Shown: positions 8,861-17,778, counted from the stretch's first letter. The stretch: 64,000 bases of DNA from JABDIP01 sp965250245 (GCA_965250245.1 OZ252296.1:2294001-2358000), one strand, 5' to 3'. A program made the numbers and translations. The notes: generated from the sequence alone by a model not told the origin.

Positions 8861-9793
8861 ATGGCGGGCAAGGGCGTAACCATCCTCGGCGTGTTCGTGG
8901 CCGATCTGGCGTTCTGGACCGGGCGGCTGCCAACCATGGGCGAGACGGTGATGGGGCGGGAGTTCAAGCTCGGCCCCGGCGGCAAGGGCTCCAACCAGGC
9001 GATCGCGGCACGGCGGGCCGGGGCCGGAGTCACCTTCATCTCCAAGCTCGGCGCCGATGCCTTCGGCGAGCTGGCCCGGCGCACCTATCGCGACGAAGGC
9101 ATCTCCGAGGAATTCGTGTTCGAGAGCCCGGACACCGGGACCGGCGCGGCGGCCATCCTGGTCAACGAGGACAGCGGCGACAACGCCATCGTGGTGGCGA
9201 TGGGGGCGGTGGCCGATCTGACCGTGGCGGAGGTGGAGTCGGCCGAGCGCGCCATCGCCGACGCGGCCGTCTTCGCCACCAATCTGGAGCTGCCGGTGGC
9301 GCTGGCCGAGCGGGGCTTGCGGATCGCCCGCGAACACGGCGTCACCACGGTGCTGAACCCGGCCCCGGCGGTCGGGCTGCCGGAGCATGTCTATCCGATG
9401 GTCGACTATTTCACCCCGAACGAGACGGAAGCGGCGGCGCTGGCCGGCGTGCCGGTGGAGACCGCCGAGCAAGCCGAGGCGGCCGCCGACATCTTCCTGG
9501 CGCGTGGCGTCGGCACGGCGATCGTCACGCTGGGCGAGCAGGGGGTGCTGTTCAAGGATGCCGACGGCGCCGAGCTGATCCCGGCCGTCTCTGCCGGCGC
9601 CGTGGTCGATACGACCGGCGCGGGGGACGCCTTCAATGGCGGCTTTTCGGTCGGCTTGTCAGAGGGGCGCGCGGCGCGCGACGCGGCGCGGCTCGGCTGT
9701 GCCGTGGCCGGCCTGTCGGTGACGAAGGTGGGGACCGCGCCGTCGATGCCGAATCGGGCGGCGGTCGACGCGTTGATGGCCGGAGCCGGCTGA
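8861..9793 (+). CDS. rbsK: Ribokinase
   Basis: A 310-residue PfkB-fold kinase that phosphorylates ribose or a related sugar at O5. Start at 8861 has GGGAGGG six bases upstream; the longer open frame overlaps the mutarotase gene and is ignored. Family marks: LGPGGKGSNQAIAARRAG near residue 40 (substrate loop with GGKG), VNEDSGDNAIVV, NPAPAVGLPEHV, FTPNETEA, and the anion-hole/catalytic-base motif DTTGAGDAFNGGF near 250. Length is typical. Cotranscribed with the mutarotase. A local regulator or transporter is not linked; the nearest sugar importer is on the opposite strand at 12-17 kb. Confidence 0.9.
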   Translation: MAGKGVTILGVFVADLAFWTGRLPTMGETVMGREFKLGPGGKGSNQAIAARRAGAGVTFISKLGADAFGELARRTYRDEGISEEFVFESPDTGTGAAAILVNEDSGDNAIVVAMGAVADLTVAEVESAERAIADAAVFATNLELPVALAERGLRIAREHGVTTVLNPAPAVGLPEHVYPMVDYFTPNETEAAALAGVPVETAEQAEAAADIFLARGVGTAIVTLGEQGVLFKDADGAELIPAVSAGAVVDTTGAGDAFNGGFSVGLSEGRAARDAARLGCAVAGLSVTKVGTAPSMPNRAAVDALMAGAG

Positions 9794-9801
9794 CCCCGCG
9801 G

Positions 9802-11049
9802 TCAACCGGCCTGCTGGGAGCTGTCCTCGGCGCCGGACACGGTCTGGCGCAGGATGCGGCGTTCCGGCATGCGCACATGCACCTCGGTGCCGGACTCCGC
9901 CGAGCGGTTGACCTCCAGCTCGCCGCCGTGCAGCCGCACCAGCCATTTGCACAGGGGCAGACCGAGGCGCGTGTTCGTCCGGTCGCCGTCGGCGACATGG
10001 CCCAGACGGCCGAACGGGCCGTCGAGCGCCGCCTTTTCGGGACCGCCGGCATTGACGATGGTGTAGATCAGCCCGCCATCCGACGCCGACTCGTCGACGC
10101 TGACCGAGACCTCGCCGTCGCCGCTGCTGCGGATCGCATCCGCGACCAGGAAGGACAGGATGCGGGTCATGATCTGCGGATCGGCCATGATCTGGGTGCC
10201 GTCGGTGACACCGTCGATGTCGCGGGCGATCCGCTCGGCGATGTCGTCGTCCTCGCTGCCGGTCAGCACCGCGTCGACCGGCGCCTGCGGGTCGATCACC
10301 GAGTCGCTGATCTTCACCGCGCTGCTCTCGCCGATCACCAGGTCGAACATGTCGGTGAGGAACTCCAGCAGCCGCTCGCCACTCTCATGGATATGCTTGG
10401 CGTATTGCCGGTAATGCGGGTCGCCCAGCGCGCCGTAGGTCTCCCGGTCCAGCATCTCGGCGAAGCCGATGATGGCGTTGAGCGGGGTGCGGAACTCGTG
10501 GTTGAGCAGGGTCAGCAGCTCTTCCGTCGAGGTGTCGGCCGGGCGATCCGTGTCGTCGGTGGGCGCGTTGTCGAAATCGCCGCGCAACGGCACCGCCGCG
10601 GTCGGCAGCACGCTGACATTGTCGCCCAGGCTGGCCGGGTCCGGCACCTTGGGGCCGGAGGTCGCGAACGCGGTGAAGACCGCGAACAGCGAGATCGGCT
10701 TGCCGTCGGAGTCCCGCAGCGGCGACAGGCGCAGGCTGCCATAGATGATCGTGCCGTCCTTGGCGACCAGCCGGCGCGGGATCTGCGCGTTGCCGACCGT
10801 GCCGACCAACAGGTCGGCGATCATCGCCGCCTCGGCGTCGGTGTCGTCGGGATGCCCGCAATCCGACCAGCGCATGTCGGCGAGCTCGTAGCGCGAATAC
10901 TGCACCAGCGACGTGAAGTCGCTGTTGACGCTCTGGATCAACCCGTTCAGGTCGATGATTGCGGATGCTGTGATGTCCTGGTCGACCGGAAGCTGTTCTG
11001 GCTTGTCGCTTCCCTTGGCCCCAGGAAGATGGACCACCTTGCTCGTCAT
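9802..11049 (-). CDS. PAS-domain histidine-kinase-like protein with degenerate ATP site
   Basis: A 415-residue cytoplasmic signalling protein without membrane segments. A PAS domain occupies about residues 25-130 (ASAIIDLNGLIQSVNSDF ... VAKDGTIIYGSLRLSPL). The dimerisation/phosphoacceptor motif LLNHEFRTPLNAIIGF is intact near 185, so the conserved His is present. In the catalytic domain, however, the N-box reads ILSFLVADAIRSSGDG instead of the usual NLLxNAxKF, and the first Gly box reads IVNAGGPE instead of DxGxG, while the later LGLPLCKWLVRLHGGEL is normal. ATP binding may be weak or lost, so it may be a pseudokinase or reverse phosphotransfer partner. No response regulator is adjacent. Converges on rbsK. 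Confidence 0.82.
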   Translation of the reverse strand: MTSKVVHLPGAKGSDKPEQLPVDQDITASAIIDLNGLIQSVNSDFTSLVQYSRYELADMRWSDCGHPDDTDAEAAMIADLLVGTVGNAQIPRRLVAKDGTIIYGSLRLSPLRDSDGKPISLFAVFTAFATSGPKVPDPASLGDNVSVLPTAAVPLRGDFDNAPTDDTDRPADTSTEELLTLLNHEFRTPLNAIIGFAEMLDRETYGALGDPHYRQYAKHIHESGERLLEFLTDMFDLVIGESSAVKISDSVIDPQAPVDAVLTGSEDDDIAERIARDIDGVTDGTQIMADPQIMTRILSFLVADAIRSSGDGEVSVSVDESASDGGLIYTIVNAGGPEKAALDGPFGRLGHVADGDRTNTRLGLPLCKWLVRLHGGELEVNRSAESGTEVHVRMPERRILRQTVSGAEDSSQQAG

Positions 11050-11360
11050 AGTTGATACTCGATCCGTCAGTGACTCAGTTTTCCTCTTTTCCCTGCCGCA
11101 TCGAGTAGCCTTAACAGCCGATTTTTCCGAATTAAGTGTTCAGTGATACTCTGCGCATTCGCGCGCCGATTCAATGAAAAAACGCAATCTATCAAAAAAT
11201 TTATGCAATTTTCCCGATACCTCATACAATTAACGCAGGCTTATCCAAATATTAACCAAGATACATGGTTAATACGCCCTGACTTTAATACTGAATTTAC
11301 TAAGTCGGTCATTTCGCCGTTCGATGCCTCCAGGGAAGAACGGCGCGATACCTCTCGCCG
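11050..11360. promoter_or_regulatory. A+T-rich intergenic region with an inverted repeat
   Basis: This 311-bp spacer is much richer in A+T than the rest of the window and lies upstream of the histidine-kinase-like gene and just past the stop codon of the HAD gene. TTAACCA (11252-11258) pairs with TGGTTAA (11266-11272), an operator-like palindrome. A 73-codon plus-strand frame at 11143-11364 has no ribosome site and I reject it. The region probably carries the promoter of the PAS-kinase gene; its extent is larger than needed for that. Confidence 0.4.
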
Positions 11361-12029
11361 TTAACTTCCTGTTAATATAACGGCCAGGGTCGGATTTAAT
11401 TCCGCCATCGACTCGCACAATGCGCGAGCGCCCGCATGGCGCAGCCGGTCGCCATGGCCGTCCCGGACATGGCCGCCGCCGAGGAAGCCGATGACCGTCA
11501 TGCCGGCGGCCACCGCCGCCGTGACGCCGGCGACGCTGTCCTCGACCGCGATGCACCGTCCGGGTTCGACCCCCAGGCCCCGCGCGGCCTCCAGGTAGAC
11601 ATCCGGATGCGGCTTGGGCCGGGCCACCATCTCCGCGCAGTACAGGCGATCGGCGAAGTAGGATCTGAGCCCGGTGCGGTCGAGCATGCGGCGGACCCGG
11701 TCCAGCGGGCTGTTCGACACCACCGCGATCGGCAGGGTGATCGTCGCCACCGCCTCGGCGGCGCCCGGCACCGGTTCGACCCCGCGCAGCACCGCGTCGT
11801 AGATCACACCCGTCAGGTGGTCGGCGAAGCCCTCCGGCAGCGTCACACCGAAGGTGGCCTCGGCCTGGCGCACCGCGTCCTCGTCTGTCACGCCGAAGAT
11901 TCCGGCGGCGAATTCGGTCTGGTCGAGGGCCGGGATGTGGGCGCCGATCTCCGCCGCCAGGACCTTGCAGGCGATGATCTCGCTGTCGACCAGCACGCCG
12001 TCGCAATCAAAGAGGATGAGGTCGGTCAC
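11361..12029 (-). CDS. HAD-superfamily phosphatase/phosphomutase
   Basis: A 222-residue cytoplasmic HAD hydrolase, subfamily with the helical cap of beta-phosphoglucomutase and phosphoglycolate phosphatase. All four motifs are present: DCDGVLVDSE (motif I, residues 8-17, the two catalytic Asp), VVSNSPLDRVRRML (motif II), KPHPDVYLEAA (motif III Lys) and VEDSVAGVTAA (motif IV). Length is typical. It is the last gene of the minus-strand carbohydrate ABC operon, 78 bases after the ATPase, so it probably dephosphorylates or isomerises a sugar phosphate from the imported sugar. The specific substrate is not readable. Confidence 0.85.
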   Translation of the reverse strand: MTDLILFDCDGVLVDSEIIACKVLAAEIGAHIPALDQTEFAAGIFGVTDEDAVRQAEATFGVTLPEGFADHLTGVIYDAVLRGVEPVPGAAEAVATITLPIAVVSNSPLDRVRRMLDRTGLRSYFADRLYCAEMVARPKPHPDVYLEAARGLGVEPGRCIAVEDSVAGVTAAVAAGMTVIGFLGGGHVRDGHGDRLRHAGARALCESMAELNPTLAVILTGS

Positions 12030-12107
12030 GCGCCTTCCGCCATGATGGATTGGGACCGGGCGCGGAAGGCGGCACGGTCGATGCGCCTCGGGCGCGTCGA
12101 ATGGGTA

Positions 12108-13208
12108 CTAGGCCGTCGCGGCCGCTTCGGCAACCGCCGATATGTCGAGCCGGGCGCCGCCATCGGCGTCGAACAGGAACAGGCGGTCCCGGTCGATGTC
12201 GACTCCGACGAGCGTGTCGTAGTCGCATTCGAAATCGCGCGGCATCTTCGCCACCGCCGTGTCGTCGCCGGCATTGACCGTCACCAGGGTCATGTCGCCG
12301 GTCAGCTCGGCGGTGAACACCTTGGCATCGAACAGCCCGGCGCCGGCAGCGACGATGCGGGTGTCCTCCGGCCGGAAGCCGATCACCGCCCGCCCGACGG
12401 ACGGGTCGGACGAGAAGGGCACCGTGATGCCGGGCGCGGTGAACTTGCGGTCCGCGAAGGCGCCATGGATGAAGTTCATCGGCGGCGCGCCGATGAAGCC
12501 GGCGACGAACAGATTGGCCGGCGCCTCGTAGATCTGCCGCGGCGTGTCGATCTGCTGCAGCACGCCGCCCTCCATGATGGCGACGCGATGGGCCAGGGTC
12601 ATGGCCTCGATCTGGTCATGGGTGACGTAGATGGTGGTGACGCCCAGCGCGTGCTGCATATGCTTCAGCTCCGCGCGCATATAGCCGCGCAGCTTGGCGT
12701 CCAGGTTGGACAGCGGCTCGTCCATGAGGAATACCGAGGGGCGGCGCACGATGGCGCGGGCTAGCGCCACGCGCTGGCGCTGACCGCCGGAGAGCTGCCG
12801 GGGCAGGCGGTCGAGATAGTCCTCCAGATGCACCTGGGCGGCGGCGTCGCGCACCTGCGCGTCCATCTCCGCCGGGCCAAGGCCGCGGACCTTGAGCGGG
12901 AAGCCGATATTCTCCGCCACCGTCTTGTGCGGATACAGCGCGTAGCTCTGGAACACCATCGCGACGTCGCGGTATTTCGGCAGCACGCCGGTCACGTCCT
13001 CGTCGCCGATGCGGATCTCGCCGGCATTGACTGACTCCAGCCCGGCGACCATGCGCAGCGCCGTGGTCTTGCCGCAGCCGGACGGGCCCAGCAGCACCAG
13101 GAACTCGCCCGGCGTGATGTCGATCGACAGCCCCTTCACGACCTTGACCGGCCCGAAGGATTTGTGCACGTCGCGAATGCTGACGCTCTTTGCCGTAGGT
13201 CCTGCCAA
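12108..13208 (-). CDS. Carbohydrate ABC transporter ATP-binding protein (MalK/UgpC type)
   Basis: A 366-residue ATPase that powers sugar uptake with the two permeases just upstream. The TTG start at 13208 is chosen because GGGAGGA lies five bases before it. Walker A GPSGCGKTT (near residue 41), Q-loop YALYPHKTV, signature LSGGQRQRVALARAI, Walker B VFLMDEPLSNLDAKLR and the switch His in YVTHDQIEAM are intact. From about residue 240 a TOBE-type regulatory domain follows (IGFRPEDTRIVAA ...), as in MalK/UgpC. It is 12 bases after the second permease and belongs to one operon with the binding protein, both permeases and the HAD gene. Confidence 0.92.
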   Translation of the reverse strand: MAGPTAKSVSIRDVHKSFGPVKVVKGLSIDITPGEFLVLLGPSGCGKTTALRMVAGLESVNAGEIRIGDEDVTGVLPKYRDVAMVFQSYALYPHKTVAENIGFPLKVRGLGPAEMDAQVRDAAAQVHLEDYLDRLPRQLSGGQRQRVALARAIVRRPSVFLMDEPLSNLDAKLRGYMRAELKHMQHALGVTTIYVTHDQIEAMTLAHRVAIMEGGVLQQIDTPRQIYEAPANLFVAGFIGAPPMNFIHGAFADRKFTAPGITVPFSSDPSVGRAVIGFRPEDTRIVAAGAGLFDAKVFTAELTGDMTLVTVNAGDDTAVAKMPRDFECDYDTLVGVDIDRDRLFLFDADGGARLDISAVAEAAATA

Positions 13209-13220
13209 GCCCGTCCTCCC

Positions 13221-14279
13221 TTATCCCTTGACCGCGCCCAGCAGGATGCCCTTGGAAATGAAGCGCTGCAGCCCGATGGCGATCAGTACCACCGGCAGGA
13301 TCATCATCAGGATCAGCGCCGACATGTACCACCATTGCGGCCCGCGGGTCGCATTCTGCGCCGCCACCAAGAGCGGCATGGTCTGTGCCTCCGACGTGGA
13401 GAGGAACAGCGCCAGCAGGTATTCGTTCCAGGCCAGGATCAGCACCAGCAGGGTCGTCGCGGCGAGGCCGGCGCGGGCCAGCGGCATGACGATCTCGGCG
13501 AAGATGCGCAGGCGCGAGGCGCCGTCGAGCTGGGCGCTCTCCTCCAGGTCGACCGGGATCGAGGAGAAGAAGTCGAACATCAGCCAGACCACGATCGGCA
13601 GATTGACGGTCATGTAGGTGAGGATCAGCGCCACATGGGTGTCGAGCATGCCGACCCGCTGGAACATCACATAGATCGGCAGCACCGTGACCACCGGCGG
13701 CAGGATGCGCTGGGAGATCATCCAGAACAGGATGTCGCCGTTGCCGAGCGCCCGCCGGGCCCGACCGGCGGTAGCGCGCAGCAGGAAGTAGAACACCGCA
13801 CCCGCGGCCAGGATGGCGAGCCGCCAGTCGACGCCGCCGATCGTGATCGCGACCACCATCGCCACCAGCACCAGCAGGAACAGCCCGACGGACAGCAGCT
13901 TCGGCCGGTACTCGATGCGGGCCAGGGCATAGGCCGCCATGCTGCCGATCAGCACCGCCAGCACGGTGCTGACCGACGCCACGATGATCGAGTTGAGATA
14001 GGGGCGGAAGGTGTCCGGCCCGATATCGATCAGCAGGAACTTCCAGGCGTGCAGCGAGGGGTCGAAATCGATGAAGGGCAGGTAGTCCGGCCCGTCATTC
14101 ACCTGGATCGGCAGCTTCACCGAGGTGATCGCCAGCCAGTAGAGCGGGAACAGCACCACGAAGGCCCAGAACACCAGTAGGGAATAGACCACCAGCTTGG
14201 TCCCCGGGGCCATCCGGTCGATGGCGGGCGGCTCGAACAGCCGCCGCAACAGGCCGCGTTGGCCGTTGGTGCCGCTCAT
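13221..14279 (-). CDS. Carbohydrate ABC transporter permease 2 (MalG type)
   Basis: A 352-residue inner-membrane permease. ATG 14279 overlaps the previous stop (ATGA), indicating coupling; the longer frame is a shadow of permease 1. The EAA loop that contacts the ATPase reads ESAQLDGASRLRIFAEIVMPLARAG (split: ESAQLDGAS, then EIVMPLARAG) near residue 240, and the end LQRFISKGILLGAVKG is the standard MalG-family terminus. Compared with ordinary members (about 280 residues) it carries an insert of some 55-65 residues between the ALARIEY helix and the SQRILPPVV helix, adding two hydrophobic segments. Permease 1 has a similar insert, so the pair probably co-evolved. Confidence 0.9.
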   Translation of the reverse strand: MSGTNGQRGLLRRLFEPPAIDRMAPGTKLVVYSLLVFWAFVVLFPLYWLAITSVKLPIQVNDGPDYLPFIDFDPSLHAWKFLLIDIGPDTFRPYLNSIIVASVSTVLAVLIGSMAAYALARIEYRPKLLSVGLFLLVLVAMVVAITIGGVDWRLAILAAGAVFYFLLRATAGRARRALGNGDILFWMISQRILPPVVTVLPIYVMFQRVGMLDTHVALILTYMTVNLPIVVWLMFDFFSSIPVDLEESAQLDGASRLRIFAEIVMPLARAGLAATTLLVLILAWNEYLLALFLSTSEAQTMPLLVAAQNATRGPQWWYMSALILMMILPVVLIAIGLQRFISKGILLGAVKG

Positions 14280-15445
14280 GCCGCCCGCTCCCGGTTCTTC
14301 AGGACGATCAGATTGAAGAAGGACACGCAGATCACCACCGTGATGAACAACAGCGTGTAGGCGATCGCGGTCGACTCGCCGATCGTGGTGATCGCCCGCC
14401 ACAAAAAGAAGCTCTCCAGGGTCATCGAACGGGTGGCGGTGCCGGGGCCGCCATTGGTCAGCACGTTGGGCAGGTCGATGATCTTGAAGGCCTCGATGAC
14501 GCGGATCAGCATCACCGTGGCGGCCACCGGCAGGATCGACGGCCAGGTGATCTCACGGAAGATCTGCCAGCCACTGGCGCCGTCGACCTGGGCCGCCTCG
14601 ACCTGGTCGCGCGGCAGGTTCTCGATCGCCGCCAGCATCACCACGAAGATGAACGGGATCCACTGCCAGGAATCGCCGATGATGATCACCGTGCGGGCGG
14701 TCCAGGCATTGGCGGCCCAAGACACCTCCTCAAGTCCGAACAGCACCCAGAAGGGCGACAGCGGGCCCTTGTCCAGGTCCGCCAGCATGCGGAAGGTGTA
14801 GGCGATGCCGACCGGCGTCACCATCAGCGGGATGAAGAAGACCAGCCGGAAGAAGCTGCGGCCGCGGATCGGCATGGCGCAGAGCAGGGCGAGGCCCAGC
14901 CCGATTGCGAACTGGATCGTGCAGCCGACGACCACATAGTAGAGGGTGACACCCATCGCGCCCATCGGCCGCCCGCTCAGCACCGTCGCCGCCGTCATGA
15001 AGGCGAGCCCGATCAGCGTCGAGGCGAGGATGGCGCGGCCGATCAGACCCGGTATCCAGATCCGGCCGGCGCGCAGGTACCGGAACAGCCAGTAGGCGAT
15101 CAGCGCCACGACCGCGAGCGCGAACACCCAGCCGACCGCCGAGATCGCGCCCATCCGGCCGAGCAGGAACTCGCTCTGGCTGCCGAAGAAGATCTTGTCG
15201 AAATTGCCGAAGCCGATGAACTTGATCGTGAACCCGCCGGCCCCCAGCCGCACCCGCGACAGGGCGAGGTAGAGCGAGACCAGCAGCGGGAACAGCGAGA
15301 AGACCAGGATGACGACGACGGCGGGGCCGATGAACAGCCGGCTGGACTGCGCATCGACCCATTCGCCGAAACTCCGCCCCCTTCGGTTTGCGGAGGCGGC
15401 CGGGGGATTATCCCCCGGCCGTTCCCGCACGGCGTCGGGCGGCAC
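14276..15445 (-). CDS. Carbohydrate ABC transporter permease 1 (MalF type)
   Basis: A 389-residue inner-membrane permease, partner of permease 2. GTG 15445 follows the binding-protein stop by two bases, with AAGGGA upstream. An N-terminal helix (about 36-58) leads to a normal MalF-like core. The EAA loop reads QVEAAQVDGASGWQIFREI, and the late motif LPNVLTNGGPGTATRSMTL is a strong family mark. About 80 extra residues with two added hydrophobic stretches (VGWVFALAVVALIAYWLF and IGRAILASTLIGLAFM) lie between the first periplasmic loop and the core. The family usually has about 300 residues. Confidence 0.9.
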   Translation of the reverse strand: MPPDAVRERPGDNPPAASANRRGRSFGEWVDAQSSRLFIGPAVVVILVFSLFPLLVSLYLALSRVRLGAGGFTIKFIGFGNFDKIFFGSQSEFLLGRMGAISAVGWVFALAVVALIAYWLFRYLRAGRIWIPGLIGRAILASTLIGLAFMTAATVLSGRPMGAMGVTLYYVVVGCTIQFAIGLGLALLCAMPIRGRSFFRLVFFIPLMVTPVGIAYTFRMLADLDKGPLSPFWVLFGLEEVSWAANAWTARTVIIIGDSWQWIPFIFVVMLAAIENLPRDQVEAAQVDGASGWQIFREITWPSILPVAATVMLIRVIEAFKIIDLPNVLTNGGPGTATRSMTLESFFLWRAITTIGESTAIAYTLLFITVVICVSFFNLIVLKNRERAA

Positions 15446-15447
15446 TG

Positions 15448-16947
15448 CTATCCCTTGATGCCCAGGGACGCCTGGTACAGCTCAAGCTGCTCGTCGCGGC
15501 CGAGCTCGTCGGTGATCTCCTCCCAGCCTTCGAAGATGTTCTCCATGGCCTGTTCCTTGGAGATCTCCTCGGCCAGCAGGCGCGCCAGCTCGCGATCCAG
15601 CACCACCTGCTGGTAGCGCTGGTTGCTCGGCACCCGCATGTCCAGGACCATGTTCGGGCTGTTCAGGCTGGACTGGATGGCGCCGAGATAGTTCTGCGCC
15701 GCCGCCTCGCTCATGCCCGCGTTGATCCAGTTATCCAGATTGCTGAACTGGGAGATGCGGTACGGATTGAAGCCGGTGATGCCGATGGTGACGTCGACAT
15801 TCGACTGCTCCGGCTGGCTCATATAGGAGAAGAAGGCGTAGGCGGCCTCCTTCACCCGGTCGTCGGCCGACGCGTTGACGCCGCCGGACCAGCCGCCAAA
15901 CGCCGCGAACGGCGCATGGTTGATGCCGTTGATGGCGTGCGGGCAGGTGTCCGCGTCGCAATCCACCAGCTCGCCGCTGTCACGGTCCAGCACCTGCCGC
16001 GAGCCCGGCAGCACCACCGCGCCGACCAGGTCGATCACGTTGGAGGTGTCGGGGTCGATGGCCAGCGTGCCGATGTCGCCCCAGTCGATCGACAGGGCGC
16101 AGCGGCCGGCGGTGAACAGGCCGCGGGTGTCGCCGACGTCGAGGTTCAGCTCATCCGGCGGGCCGAACTCGGTGGTCGCCAGATAGACGTCGAGCGCGGC
16201 GCTGAAGGCCTCGTTCGGGCCGTAGAGCGGCTCCATCGTCTCGGTGTCGAAGAAGGCGCCCTGGCCGGTCCCCTGGGACTGCAGGAAGGCGCTCGCCACC
16301 GAGCTGATCATCCAATAGGACTGCGCATTCGGCTTCTTGGCGATGCAGGAGCCGAAATCGCCCTGGCCGTCGCCGTTCATGTCGAGGCCGTCCGCAGCCT
16401 CGGCGATCGCCAGGTAGTCGTCCCAGGTCACCGGCGGCGCCAGGCCGACTTCGTCCAGCACGTCGGTCCGGTAATAGACCATCTGGAAATCGCCATCGAC
16501 GGTCAGCAGGTACGTGCGGCCGCTGAACTGTTGGCTGAAGTCGCGGAAGAACTGGCCGATATCGCCGGGCCGCAGGTTGGAGTCGGTCGCCACATGCGGG
16601 GACAGGTCCTCCAGCAGGTCGGCGGCGATGAAGTCGACGGCCCATTGCGGCGCGAAGACCGCGGCGTCGATCGAGTTGGTTCCGGTCGCCCAGTCGGTCA
16701 GCAGCCGGGTGTAGAGATCGGAGAACGGCACCGTCGAGACATTGACCTGGGCGCCCGTCAGCTCCTGGAAGTCCGGTGCCCGGCGCTGCAGCGGCTCGGC
16801 GATCTGCGGCCCGGTGAAGGTCATGACGTTGATCGTCACGCCCTCAAAGGGCTTGTCCTGCGCCGTCGCCAGGCCGGACGCCGCCATCATGGCGACGGCG
16901 GCGACAGCGCCGCCGGCGAATCCAAGGGTACGTTTCTCCAAAAGCAT
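15448..16947 (-). CDS. Carbohydrate ABC transporter substrate-binding protein
   Basis: A 499-residue periplasmic binding protein, first gene of the importer operon. ATG 16947 has a perfect GGGGAGGA seven bases upstream; the longer frame to 17049 has no such site. Signal peptide residues 1-30 (KRTLGFAGGAVAAVAMMAASGLATAQ split after ATA). The mature part is a family-1 (MalE/UgpB-like) solute-binding protein: INVMTFTGPQIAEPL, then YTRLLTDWATGTN, CALSIDWGDIGTLA, and EAAYAFFSYMSQPEQS near the C terminus. A DxNGDGQGDFG loop near 200 could bind calcium. Ligand is likely a mono- or disaccharide; which one is not readable. Confidence 0.9.
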   Translation of the reverse strand: MLLEKRTLGFAGGAVAAVAMMAASGLATAQDKPFEGVTINVMTFTGPQIAEPLQRRAPDFQELTGAQVNVSTVPFSDLYTRLLTDWATGTNSIDAAVFAPQWAVDFIAADLLEDLSPHVATDSNLRPGDIGQFFRDFSQQFSGRTYLLTVDGDFQMVYYRTDVLDEVGLAPPVTWDDYLAIAEAADGLDMNGDGQGDFGSCIAKKPNAQSYWMISSVASAFLQSQGTGQGAFFDTETMEPLYGPNEAFSAALDVYLATTEFGPPDELNLDVGDTRGLFTAGRCALSIDWGDIGTLAIDPDTSNVIDLVGAVVLPGSRQVLDRDSGELVDCDADTCPHAINGINHAPFAAFGGWSGGVNASADDRVKEAAYAFFSYMSQPEQSNVDVTIGITGFNPYRISQFSNLDNWINAGMSEAAAQNYLGAIQSSLNSPNMVLDMRVPSNQRYQQVVLDRELARLLAEEISKEQAMENIFEGWEEITDELGRDEQLELYQASLGIKG

Positions 16948-17137
16948 GCTTTTCCTCCCCAGAGAGCTGTTCGCCAGCGCTTCGGTTTGTTTGGTGGCCC
17001 CCGCCGGCAAACCCCAGACGACCACTTCCGCCCGCAACGTTAGCACCATAACCGGCTGGAAGCGCTACCCTTCGCGCTTCCAGGGCTTTCTGGGCGGGAG
17101 TCAGAGGGCAGGCGAGCCACCGTCTGCAGCCACGGAT

Positions 17138-17243
17138 CGTCGTCCCCGGGCTTGACCCGGGGACCCCTCTTTCCGGTTCAACCGGAACTCAGGAAATCGC
17201 GCGGACGGCACCATGGGTCCCCGGGTCGAGCCCGGGGACGACG
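17138..17243. repeat. Palindromic intergenic repeat, family A copy 1
   Basis: Two arms of about 29 bp in inverted orientation (each with the core GTCCCCGGGCTTGACCC or its complement) are separated by about 48 bases. The same arms recur at 33253-33336 and 55319-55424. It lies between the ABC operon promoter and the OsmC gene. REP/BIME-type elements of this composition are common in Alphaproteobacteria. Confidence 0.85.
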
Positions 17244-17256
17244 CGGGGCAGGGTGG

Positions 17257-17778
17257 CTATGGCGCGCCGGCGCCGGCCCGCATCTCCACCGCGACCGGCG
17301 GGCTGTTGCGCAGGGTCTGATAGACGACGCAGTAGCGTTCGGTGAGCTTGGTCAGGGTGGCGATCTGCTCGGAATCGGCATCGCTGTCGATGTCGAAGGC
17401 CAGGCGAATCTCCCGGAACCCGACCGGCGCCTCGCGGTCGACGCCCAGGGTTCCGCGGAAGTCCAGATCGCCCTCGGCCCGCACCGTGCCGCCCCGCAGC
17501 TCCACGCCGATCGCGGTCGCCACCGCGCGCAGGGTGACGCCGGCGCAGGCCACCAGCGCCTCCAGCAGCATGTCGCCGGAACAGGCCGACAGCCCGTCGC
17601 CGCCGGTCGCCGGATGCAACCCGGCCTCGACCAGGGCGCGGCCGGTGTCGACGGAACAGGTGATGCCCTCGCCGTCCAGGCTGCCGTCCGCCTTCAGCGT
17701 GATCACCGCCGCCTCCGGCTCGTCGCGGTAGCGGTCCTTCAGCGGCGCCTGCAATGCGCGCAGGTCTTCTGCGTCCAT
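17257..17778 (-). CDS. OsmC-family protein
   Basis: A 173-residue cytoplasmic protein of the OsmC/Ohr superfamily, which reduces organic peroxides through a Cys pair. A GGGAGGA site precedes ATG 17778. The recognisable core is LHPATGGDGLSACSGDMLLEALVACAGVTLRAVAT (read as LHPATGGDG, then LEALVACAGVTL): the first Cys lies in SACSGD and the helix Cys in VACAGV. The second part (EIRLAFDIDSDADSEQI, TERYCVVYQTL) carries the C-terminal Cys common to OsmC-like proteins. Length is slightly longer than Ohr (about 140). It is a single gene, divergent from the aldo/keto reductase. Confidence 0.85.
   Translation of the reverse strand: MDAEDLRALQAPLKDRYRDEPEAAVITLKADGSLDGEGITCSVDTGRALVEAGLHPATGGDGLSACSGDMLLEALVACAGVTLRAVATAIGVELRGGTVRAEGDLDFRGTLGVDREAPVGFREIRLAFDIDSDADSEQIATLTKLTERYCVVYQTLRNSPPVAVEMRAGAGAP

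Noticed and set aside
11143..11364. 73-codon plus-strand frame in the A+T-rich spacer
   Set aside because: No ribosome site, no known pattern; the region looks regulatory.
17138..17243. Possible CRISPR-like repeats
   Set aside because: The repeats are inverted pairs, not directly repeated units with unique spacers.
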